DNA from: an uncultured Oscillibacter sp.
Lineage (GTDB): Bacteria > Bacillota > Clostridia > Oscillospirales > Oscillospiraceae
Reading direction: 5' to 3'
NCBI RefSeq assembly: GCF_947654275.1
Contig: NZ_CANTJS010000021.1
Location: 1-53,002, forward strand
DNA: 53,002 nt
Position numbers and translations under genes: made by a program
Part shown: in pieces, positions 1 to 6,151 of the stretch
How the letters are laid out: every line of letters starts with the position of its first letter
Numbering within the stretch: the stretch's first letter is position 1
Notes under the pieces: generated by a model
Told to the model about the DNA's origin: nothing
Seen by the model: the letters and a program-made list of their open reading frames with translations, nothing else
The model's database searches: none

Positions 1-123
1 TCTCTTGGCTTTCCCCAACCGAGTTCCTTGTCCAATTTGTTTGACAATCCTACATTCTTCCATCTTTTCCACAAACTGGTCCCCTCTGCCGGAGTCTCCG
101 CCAAAAGCGTCCCGCAGTGACAA
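1..123 (-). CDS. possible partial CDS, 5' end of unknown protein
   Basis: An open frame of 41 codons runs off the left edge of the window. It would start with TTG at 123, preceded by GGGAGGAGG four bases upstream and by an in-frame TAA just before that. An internal ATG at 63 is an alternative start. The visible peptide is Gly/Arg/Lys-rich with FVEKMEECRIVKQIG in the middle, and I do not recognise it. It may be only a chance frame. Confidence 0.25.
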   Translation of the reverse strand, partial: MSLRDAFGGDSGRGDQFVEKMEECRIVKQIGQGTRLGKAKR

Positions 124-205
124 GTATCCTCCTCCCGTTTACCAGGAGCTCATTTGTCCGGGAGGATTTCGCCCAAAAGATGAAATCTCCCTGCAAATTG
201 CCGAT

Positions 206-829
206 TTATATCTTTCTAATTGGAAAAAACATATAGCCTTCCCCTGTCTGCGGACAAGTAAAATCGTGGACTACCCCCACCAATGAAACAGAATGATCTT
301 TCAGGTATTTTATCGTTTTTGAAAAGGTATCATCATCTTCCCATTTTACATAAGAACCTGTATTCATAGCCGGGGAATGCCGGATGGGCGAGGATTTTTC
401 TCGTCAGACAAGGAGATTTTCCGTAGCCATACTGACGTATGGCAAGGGAAATCGACGCAGTATGGTGGGAAAAAGACCGGCCAGACGGCGTGCAGTGGTT
501 GTGAATACAGGTTCGAAATATTCATAGCCAGGAATCACCCATTTGGTCCAACTGCTGGGAGCTTCCGCGTCATCCCGGCATTCTACTCCGGCAAGATAAA
601 GACCTTTTTTGAAATCTTCCCACGGATAGAATGAACGCGAAAAATCAGGCATAGCTCCCCATATTCCGATGATATTTCCATTTTCATCTTTTTTAGCTAG
701 ATGCTGAACCTCTCCAAAATGAGAATTTGCATCCATCCATAATCTTTGAATAAAACCTTCTCCGTCTAAAGTTGAACCCTCTTTCCCTATCACAACAAAA
801 GCTTCCTTTATGCACTTTTCAACTTTCAT
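206..829 (-). pseudogene. GyrI-like small-molecule-binding protein, split by a palindromic element
   Basis: This is a GyrI-like/AraC-effector-binding-domain protein, a family that binds small hydrophobic molecules, often as stand-alone proteins near regulators. The ATG at 829 follows GGAGGGG. The 5' part reads to GYEYF at 515. Then 161 bp of palindromic repeat interrupts it, and the frame stops inside the repeat at 404. The missing C-terminus is found beyond the repeat: from about 352 down to the TAA at 206-208 the frame reads YVKWEDDDTFSKTIKYLK, then SLVGVVHDFTCPQTGEGYM and FFPIRKI, the standard end of this family. Without the insert the protein would be about 154 residues, normal for the family. 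The region is AT-richer than the rest of the window, which suggests acquisition by transfer. A truncated product of about 142 residues with a foreign tail could still be made. Confidence 0.75.
354..514. repeat. palindromic mobile element, copy A (161 bp)
   Basis: The ends are inverted repeats: GAACCTGTATTCATAG at left and its near complement ending in TGAATACAGGTTC at right. Inside is a two-tier stem: GATTTTCC (415-422) pairs with GGGAAATC (446-453), and CCATAC (427-432) pairs with GTATGG (437-442) around a TGAC loop. It carries no gene of its own. The same ends and the same fold recur at 51496-51687, and a relative with different ends lies at 52741-52958. It sits inside the GyrI-like gene. 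No clean target duplication is visible. Confidence 0.85.
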
Positions 830-861
830 ATTCCCCTCCATAAATCGGGATTTCTTGAAAA

Positions 862-890
862 AGTATACCATCACCTCGATCCATGTTCAA
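862..890 (-). promoter_or_regulatory. promoter of the GyrI-like gene
   Basis: On the minus strand TTGAAC (885-890) and TATACT (862-867) are 17 bp apart, about 33 bp upstream of the ATG at 829. The gene therefore had its own promoter before it was interrupted. Confidence 0.6.
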
Positions 891-1274
891 CTCCTTTTTA
901 TAGTCCCTGACAGCACAAACAATACGCCGGCATATCAAGGCGGAGCCGTCTTGGAGGACGCGCGATGTACACAGGCCATACCATCACCATCCGATGGCAG
1001 TGTAGAGTAAGTGCACACGCCACGGAATGCCGGCAAAGAGAATGGAGCGCCCGGGGCATCCCCGGACGCTCCCGCTTCGCTTCCTTCCTGCCGGTCGATC
1101 ACCGCCTTTTCGGCCTGTGTCATTCAGCCACAAATGAACTGCCGGCCATGTAATGTATTCGGCGGCGAAGCTACCCTTTATACCTCCCAGGAAAGACAGC
1201 TCTGCCCGCCCCCGGAGCGGAAGCGTTAGACGAAACCGCCCTCCGCTGTGTGAAGCACCATTCAGCCGCAAACG
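891..1274. other. non-coding stretch
   Basis: I see no frame with a credible ribosome site or family resemblance here. It holds a GC-rich hairpin at 1045-1071 (GAGCGCCCGGGG, loop CAT, CCCCGGACGCTC), which is not followed by a T-run. It also holds a short direct repeat, CATTCAGCC(A/G)CAAA(T/C)GAA, near 1124 and again near 1259. It may be decayed mobile DNA. Confidence 0.4.
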
Positions 1275-1316
1275 AAAAAAGCCCGGGACAGCGAACCGCT
1301 GCCCCGGACTCTTTTG
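1275..1316 (-). terminator. Rho-independent terminator after rplL
   Basis: Read on the minus strand, GTCCGGGGCAGCG and CGCTGTCCCGGGC form a stem around a 3-nt loop, followed directly by six T. It ends the rplJ-rplL unit. Confidence 0.85.
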
Positions 1317-1350
1317 AATCTTTTCGAACCTTTGGAATACTTTACCGGTC

Positions 1351-1719
1351 TTATTTCAGCTCGACCTTGCCGCCGACTTCCTCAATCTGCTTCTTCAGAG
1401 CCTCGGCATCATCCTTGGAGATACCCTCCTTGATGGTGGCGGGAGCGCCCTCGACGGTAGCCTTGGCCTCGGCCAGGCCCTGGCCGGTGATCTCGCGGAC
1501 AACCTTGATGACCTTGATCTTGGCGGCGGCGTCAAAGCCGGTCAGGACCACGTCAAACTCGGTCTTCTCCTCAGCAGGGGCGGCAGCGGTGGCGGTGGGA
1601 GCGGCCATGGCGGCGGCGGAAACGCCGAACTCTTCCTCCAGAGCATGTACCAGCTCGCTGAGCTCCAGAACGGTCAGGCCCTTGATCTCTTCGATCATGG
1701 CGGTCACTTTCTCAGACAT
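1351..1719 (-). CDS. rplL: 50S ribosomal protein L7/L12
   Basis: This is the stalk protein of the large ribosomal subunit, which recruits and stimulates translation GTPases. The 122-residue length is standard. The N-terminal dimerisation domain (about 1-35) is followed by an Ala-rich hinge (about 36-52), then the C-terminal factor-binding domain with EKTEFDVVL and [16 protein letters not shown]. The ATG follows AGGAGG with good spacing. It lies 54 bp downstream of rplJ and shares that transcript. A strong terminator follows, so rpoB is not part of this unit here. Confidence 0.97.
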   Translation of the reverse strand: MSEKVTAMIEEIKGLTVLELSELVHALEEEFGVSAAAMAAPTATAAAPAEEKTEFDVVLTGFDAAAKIKVIKVVREITGQGLAEAKATVEGAPATIKEGISKDDAEALKKQIEEVGGKVELK

Positions 1720-1773
1720 TGTATGAAACCTCCTAAATTGTAAATAAAAACAGTCAATTGGAACGCGTGCCGC

Positions 1774-2307
1774 TTACTCGGCGGCGGGAGCCTCCTCGGC
1801 AGCCTCGGCAGGCGCGCCCTGCTTCTCGGCAATCTGCTTGAGGACCACGGCCAGCCCGGTGATGGGAGCCAGCATGGTGCCCAGGACCTGAGCCTGGAGC
1901 ACAGGCAGAGCGGGGATGGACGCCAGGGACTTGATGGTATTCATGTCCACGGGCTTTCCGTCCATGAAGCCGCCCTTGATCTCGAACTTGTCTTTCAGCT
2001 TCTCGGCATAGTTGTTCATAACCCGGGCGGGAGCCACGGGATCGTCGCACAGGGCCAGAGAAGTGGTTCCGTTCAGGAGATCGTCCAGGTCGCCAAGGCC
2101 GGTATTGTTGAAAGCGAAGCGCAGAAGGGTGTTTTTCACAACGGAATAATCCACCGCGTTTTCACGGCACTCACGGCGCAGAGCGGTATCCTCTTCCACG
2201 GTGATGCCCTTGTAATCCACGATGACGCCGGCGGCGGCCTTCTGAATCTTCTCAGTCAGCTGGGCCACGATGGCCTGCTTCTCAGATAAGACTTTTGCGT
2301 TAGGCAT
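1774..2307 (-). CDS. rplJ: 50S ribosomal protein L10
   Basis: L10 anchors L7/L12 dimers to the 23S rRNA at the stalk base. The product has 177 residues, within the usual range. It shows the N-terminal rRNA-binding part (ADYKGI-like segment VIVDYKGITVEE) and a C-terminal helix, ending in an Ala/Glu-rich tail. The ATG follows CTCCAC-type complement GTGGAGGTG. It is first in a two-gene operon with rplL. Upstream lie a consensus promoter and an L10-leader RNA, so autoregulation by the L10-(L12)4 complex is expected. Confidence 0.97.
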   Translation of the reverse strand: MPNAKVLSEKQAIVAQLTEKIQKAAAGVIVDYKGITVEEDTALRRECRENAVDYSVVKNTLLRFAFNNTGLGDLDDLLNGTTSLALCDDPVAPARVMNNYAEKLKDKFEIKGGFMDGKPVDMNTIKSLASIPALPVLQAQVLGTMLAPITGLAVVLKQIAEKQGAPAEAAEEAPAAE

Positions 2308-2347
2308 GGTTGTTTTTCACCTCCACAGGAATGAGAATGCGCGTTCT

Positions 2348-2466
2348 AAAAAAAGGAACCGTCCCCGCGGCATAAAGACGCAAGGACGGATAGCAAATCA
2401 TAACATTTGCCGCCCTCGGCAGGATTTACAGGTTTTTTTGAGAAAACCCACCTGCTGTCTTTGGAA
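2348..2466 (-). promoter_or_regulatory. L10 leader RNA with attenuator-type terminator
   Basis: On the minus strand the leader contains AGACAGCAGGTGGG and, after a loop, ATCCTGCCGAGGG. These are the two halves of the conserved L10-leader fold bound by L10. Further down, CCGTCC and GGACGG form a stem ending in a run of seven T (2348-2389), in front of the rplJ ribosome site. The arrangement fits transcription attenuation or translational feedback by L10-L7/L12. Recognition of the motif is direct; the mechanism is from family knowledge. Confidence 0.85.
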
Positions 2467-2476
2467 CGCAAATTGT

Positions 2477-2505
2477 ATTATAACGGCAGAAAACCCAATT
2501 GTCAA
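2477..2505 (-). promoter_or_regulatory. rplJL promoter
   Basis: Perfect TTGACA (2500-2505) and TATAAT (2477-2482) are separated by 17 bp on the minus strand. The -35 box begins only 4 bp past the end of tcdA, so the promoter sits tightly between the two genes. Confidence 0.9.
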
Positions 2506-2508
2506 GGG

Positions 2509-3285
2509 TTATCTTGCCAAAATTCTGTTTTTGTCTTCCAGCCGGTCTCCCCGGAGCGCCAGGTCCTTCACCACCTCGCCTGCCAGAATCAGGCCGGCGG
2601 CGGCGGGCACGAAGGCGCAGCTGCCGGGAAGCTGCCGCCGTCCGCTCTCCTCCAGTTCCCGACCCAGCGCCTCATAGACCTCCGGGTCCGGCTCACGGGG
2701 CGTCTCGGTGGAATAAACCACCTTCAAACGGTCCACGCCCCGCCGTTTCAGCTCCTTTCGCATAATCCGGGCCAGAGGGCAGACGCTTGTCTCATAGATA
2801 TCCGCCACCCGAAACGCGGTGGGGTCCAGCTTGTTCCCCGCCCCCATGCAGCTGATGACCGGCGTTCCCGCCGCCTGGGCCTGCTGAATCAGCAGCAGCT
2901 TCCCGGTGACCGTGTCAATGGCGTCGATGATGTAGTCATACCGGGCAAACTCAAAATCCCCGGCGGTATCCGGCCCGAAAAAAACCGGGTATGTGCGGAT
3001 ATCCGCATCCGGAGCAATGTCCAGCAGACGTTCCCGGGCGGCGTCCACCTTTAACCGGCCCACGGTGCTCCGGGTGGCGAAGAGCTGGCGGTTCAGGTTG
3101 CTGGGGGACACCCGATCGCTGTCAATCAGATCCAGTGCACCCACGCCGCTGCGCGCCAGAACCTCCGCCGCGTGGCCTCCCACGCCTCCCAGACCAAACA
3201 CCGCCACCCGCGCCCGGCTGAGCCGTTCCATGGCGGCCCGGCCCAGCAGGAGCGCCGTTCTGGAAAACCGCTCGTCCATGCTCAT
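2509..3285 (-). CDS. tcdA: tRNA threonylcarbamoyladenosine dehydratase (ThiF/E1-like)
   Basis: This ATP-dependent enzyme cyclises t6A to ct6A at position 37 of tRNAs that read ANN codons. The product has 258 residues. The Rossmann nucleotide site VFGLGGVGGHAAEVLARSG is at about 29-47, followed by DSDRVSPSNLNRQ (the E1-family adenylation region) and DAIDTVTGK. A C-terminal segment with GAGNKLDP and a Cys (SVCPLARIMRKEL) matches the YgdL/CsdL group. The ATG overlaps the stop of the upstream gene (ATGA), so translation is probably coupled. It lies downstream of mnmA, another tRNA-modifying enzyme. The symbol rests on family features. Confidence 0.88.
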   Translation of the reverse strand: MSMDERFSRTALLLGRAAMERLSRARVAVFGLGGVGGHAAEVLARSGVGALDLIDSDRVSPSNLNRQLFATRSTVGRLKVDAARERLLDIAPDADIRTYPVFFGPDTAGDFEFARYDYIIDAIDTVTGKLLLIQQAQAAGTPVISCMGAGNKLDPTAFRVADIYETSVCPLARIMRKELKRRGVDRLKVVYSTETPREPDPEVYEALGRELEESGRRQLPGSCAFVPAAAGLILAGEVVKDLALRGDRLEDKNRILAR

Positions 3286-3632
3286 CCCTCAATTCCCTGA
3301 ATTTCGATCTGCTCCACCACGTCCTGTCCCCTGGCGGTGAGGGCCATGCTTCCCCGAAGGGAACAGGCCTCATAGCCTTTATAGCCGCAGCCCTTCAACG
3401 GCAGGTCGTAGTCCAGGCGTATGAGCCCCTTCTGCTCCAGCGCCAGCAGCGCCGCTCCCCACTCCGCCGGGCTCCGGCCCGCCTCCTCCAGAAAGACCGG
3501 ATACTCCCCTTTACCCACCGGGAGAAAGGGCGTCTGGGCCAGCCGCTCCAGCAGACTCAGTTCCGCTGGGGTCAGCAGCAGTTCCCCGCCTCCGCAGCTT
3601 CCGCATGCTCCGCAATTGTGCTGACAGCTCAC
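3282..3632 (-). CDS. small Cys-rich N-terminus / winged-helix-like protein, unknown
   Basis: The product has 116 residues. The N-terminus has four closely spaced cysteines (C3, C7, C10, C13 in MSCQHNCGACGSCGGG), a possible metal or Fe-S site. The rest looks like a small helix-turn-helix fold (LTPAELSLLERLAQ, ALLALEQKGLIRLDYDLPL, then a beta-wing-like end with GSMALTARGQDVVEQ). Its start overlaps the mnmA stop and its stop overlaps the tcdA start, each by ATGA, so all three are translationally coupled. I cannot name a function. The context suggests a role tied to tRNA thiolation or sulfur/metal handling (inference). Confidence 0.75.
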   Translation of the reverse strand: MSCQHNCGACGSCGGGELLLTPAELSLLERLAQTPFLPVGKGEYPVFLEEAGRSPAEWGAALLALEQKGLIRLDYDLPLKGCGYKGYEACSLRGSMALTARGQDVVEQIEIQGIEG

Positions 3633-4726
3633 TTTGCCGCCTCCTCTTCCCTGTTCCAGGCGGACACGATGGTGCCGCCGCCCACAACCAGATCTCCGTC
3701 ATAGAACACCGCCGCCTGTCCCGGCGTCACCGCCCGCTGGGGTGTGTCAAACTCCAGCACCACGGTCCCGTCCTTGGCAGGCCGGATTACAGCCCACTGC
3801 TCCCGCTGCCGGTAGCGCAGCTTTGCCTGCACCCGCACACAGTCCTCCGGCTCCGGAATGGAAATCCAATTCAGACGCTCCACCCGGACAAAGCGGCTGT
3901 AAAGAGCCTCTTCCGGCCCCACGGTGACGGTATTGCGAGCCATGTCCTTCCCGCAGACATAGACCGGGGCCCCCATGGCAAGACCCAGTCCCTTCCGCTG
4001 GCCCAGCGTATAGCGCACCGCGCCCCGGTGCCGTCCCACGACCCGCCCCGTCCGGTCCAGAAAATCCCCGGCGGGATACGTTCTGCCGGAGGCACGCTCC
4101 ATGAAGGCGGCATAATCTCCGTCGGGCACAAAGCAGATGTCCTGACTGTCGTGCCTCCCGGCGTTGGCAAGGCCCAGCGTCTCCGCCAGGGCCCGGACCT
4201 GCCGCTTCTCCATGCCGCCCAGAGGGAACTGGATATGGGCCAGTTGCTCCTGGGTCAGCATATAGAGCACATAGCTCTGGTCCTTTCCGGCGTCCAGGGC
4301 CTTTTTCAGCAGCCAGCGGCCCCGGTCCTCATCGTATTGGATGCGGGCATAGTGGCCGGTGACGACAAAGTCCAGCCCCCGGGCCTCCGCCTCCTGAAGC
4401 AGGCGGCCGAATTTCAGACAGCGGTTGCAGTCAACGCAGGGATTGGGGGTGCCTCCCTCCTCATAGACCCGGATAAACTTGTCAATCACCTGGCGCTGAA
4501 AGTCCTGCGTGCAGCTCAGAACCTCGCAGGGAATCCCCAGCTGAGCCGCCGCCCCGGACGCGTCCTCCGCGTCCCGGCGGGTACAGCCGTCCTCCTCCGG
4601 GCGCAGGCACATATTGACGCCCAGGCAGCGGTAATCCGCCTTCAGCATCAGATAGGCCGCCACAGTGCTGTCCACGCCGCCGCTCATGGCGATCAGGGCG
4701 CCCTTCTCCTTTACATCTATATCCAT
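3629..4726 (-). CDS. mnmA: tRNA-specific 2-thiouridylase
   Basis: MnmA activates U34 of tRNA Lys/Glu/Gln with ATP and adds sulfur delivered as a persulfide. The PP-loop AMSGGVDSTVAAYLM is near the start. The catalytic cysteines are visible in NPCVDCNR (first Cys of the pair region) and DSQDICFV. The C-terminal beta-barrel ends with QAAVFYDGDLVVGGGTI, typical of the family. I chose the ATG at 4726 (GGGAG eight bases upstream; about 365 residues, family-like). ATGs at 4741 (GGGGA upstream) and 4771 (no ribosome site) are alternatives. It is first in the mnmA / Cys-rich / tcdA unit. Confidence 0.95.
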   Translation of the reverse strand: MDIDVKEKGALIAMSGGVDSTVAAYLMLKADYRCLGVNMCLRPEEDGCTRRDAEDASGAAAQLGIPCEVLSCTQDFQRQVIDKFIRVYEEGGTPNPCVDCNRCLKFGRLLQEAEARGLDFVVTGHYARIQYDEDRGRWLLKKALDAGKDQSYVLYMLTQEQLAHIQFPLGGMEKRQVRALAETLGLANAGRHDSQDICFVPDGDYAAFMERASGRTYPAGDFLDRTGRVVGRHRGAVRYTLGQRKGLGLAMGAPVYVCGKDMARNTVTVGPEEALYSRFVRVERLNWISIPEPEDCVRVQAKLRYRQREQWAVIRPAKDGTVVLEFDTPQRAVTPGQAAVFYDGDLVVGGGTIVSAWNREEEAAK

Positions 4727-4771
4727 CTCGTACTCTCCCATCTCTATCTTCCCCGGCAGAAGCGCCGTCAT

Positions 4772-5671
4772 TCACAGAACCGGCAGACCGCCGGTTTTCC
4801 GCCGTCATGCCGGAGCCCGTTCTTTTTAAGGCGGACGCCGCTCCGAAAAGGGTCGGCGGTTTCGCCGCCTTCTGTGCTGACTATAACATGAACGGGCCGG
4901 AAAAGCAATGTCTGCCCTGCGGAACGGAATCGGAGCGCCCGCACAGTGGTCACCGGGACTTGCACGGTTTTGCATAAACCGGCCCCGGTCTCCCGCATTT
5001 GCGGAAAAACCCCTCATTTTTTGCGCTCAAACGGAGTTAGTCCAGAAAAATCTTTAAAAGAAAACAGAGAATTTTCCGGAGCGTCCGATTTTATGTAAAT
5101 CATTTTCCATTTTCACGCTGTGGAGAAAATCGGATTCCAGCGTCTTCAAAAAAACGGAAATTTCATCGGAATCCATTGGAATTACAGGAAAATTCCCATG
5201 TGGAAAACGGCGTGGAAAATGTGAATAACTCCTCGTAGACGCAAATTATCAAAAAACTTATGTTAAGGACAGCGCCACGGCGGCCACTGGAAAGAACGTT
5301 TGAGCGGTTTTGTCGAACCCTCCATGATTTTTCAGAAATCGTGGCGGAATAGACGAATATGCCTGCCGCCCTCTCAGCCGTCCGGCCCCGGGCGCGGCGG
5401 ATGCGTGAGCAATTTGCCCAAGGGAATGCTGAAGGAAATCCTGCAATATTACTGCTTGTAATGAGGGCGGAGGAGACCGCCGGGAGCGTGTCCAGACAAA
5501 GGTTTTTTTGCAGGGGCCTCCTCCCCCGGCAGCCTGTCCCATCGGAACCGCCGGTGCTCCGGGAGGCCCGCCCCGAACCCGCCGGCCTCCCGGAAGGCAG
5601 GAAGGCCGGGGAACCGCCCCCCTCCTCCTGATAAAATACGCCGGAGGACCGCGCCGCCGCCGAAGTTTTAC
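4772..5671. other. about 0.9 kb without recognisable genes
   Basis: This gap separates the minus-strand mnmA group from the plus-strand asp23 group. Its middle (5040-5260) is clearly AT-richer than its flanks. It holds a group of DnaA-box-like 9-mers (5119-5228, listed separately). Near its right end is a 10-bp GC-rich stem, CCGGGAGGCC (5559-5568) with GGCCTCCCGG (5584-5593). No frame here has a good ribosome site or family resemblance. Confidence 0.5.
5119..5228. other. cluster of DnaA-box-like 9-mers
   Basis: On the minus strand the 9-mers are TTATTCACA (5220-5228, matching TTATNCACA), TTTTCCACG (5211-5219), TTTTCCACA (5199-5207) and TTCTCCACA (5119-5127). All four have the same orientation and lie in an AT-rich gap. 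The first two abut exactly. No dnaA, dnaN or rpmH is in the window, and the general gene orientation argues against the replication origin. Confidence 0.4.
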
Positions 5672-5700
5672 TTGTACTTTTGAAAAGAATCGTATATAAT
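5672..5700 (+). promoter_or_regulatory. promoter of asp23-fakA
   Basis: TTGTAC (5672-5677) and TATAAT (5695-5700) are 17 bp apart, about 85 bp before the asp23 start. Confidence 0.75.
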
Positions 5701-5709
5701 GAGTTTGAT

Positions 5710-5751
5710 TATTGATTCAGCGGGAGGCAGACCGCCGCTTCCTGATCAATA
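5710..5751 (+). promoter_or_regulatory. 5' leader hairpin upstream of asp23
   Basis: TATTGATTCAG...CGG at the left pairs with CCGC...CCTGATCAATA at the right, forming an imperfect stem in the 5' untranslated region close to the transcript start. It may stabilise the messenger. No T-run follows. Confidence 0.45.
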
Positions 5752-5784
5752 CTGGAAAAGAACCGGGAAAGAAAGGACGTTCTC

Positions 5785-6135
5785 ATGATTCAATTCAAGT
5801 CTGAACAGGGTGAGATCTCCGTCAGCAGCGCCGTGTTTTCCAACATCACGGGCATGGCCGCCACCAACTGCTTCGGCGTCAAGGGCATGGCCTACCGCTC
5901 CATGACCGACGGACTCGTCCACCTGCTGCGCCGGGAGGCTATGAGCAAGGGCGTCAGCATCACCTATCACGAAGACGACTCGATCTCCATTGAGCTGCAC
6001 ATCATTGTGGAAAACGGCGTGAATCTCCCTGCGGTCTGCCGTTCCATCATGAACGAAGTGCAGTATGTGGTGACCAAAAATACCGGCGTAACCGTCAGAG
6101 CCGTGGACGTGTGCGTCGACTCCATGACCCTGTGA
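5785..6135 (+). CDS. Asp23/Gls24 family protein (YloU-like)
   Basis: This is a small Asp23/Gls24-fold protein of 116 residues, a family linked to envelope stress and, in the YloU branch, always paired with a fatty acid kinase-like gene. The family features are GEISVSSAVFSNITGMAA at the N-terminus, a central GVSITYHEDDSISIELHI and the C-terminal VTVRAVDVCVDSM. Sixteen bases separate it from fakA on the same transcript. The ATG has GAAAGGA upstream. The exact biochemical role of this branch is not known. Confidence 0.9.
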   Translation: MIQFKSEQGEISVSSAVFSNITGMAATNCFGVKGMAYRSMTDGLVHLLRREAMSKGVSITYHEDDSISIELHIIVENGVNLPAVCRSIMNEVQYVVTKNTGVTVRAVDVCVDSMTL

Positions 6136-6151
6136 GGGAGGATCAAAAGCC

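Noticed and set aside
5119..5228. Chromosome origin oriC
   Set aside because: DnaA-box-like 9-mers are present, but there is no dnaA, dnaN or rpmH nearby and most genes on both sides run on the minus strand, so there is no lasting orientation switch.
5500..5640. Signal recognition particle RNA
   Set aside because: The segment GAACCCGCCGG...CCCGGAAGG resembles the SRP core in part, but the AGCAG half of the conserved loop is missing and the GC-rich stem encloses the wrong segment.
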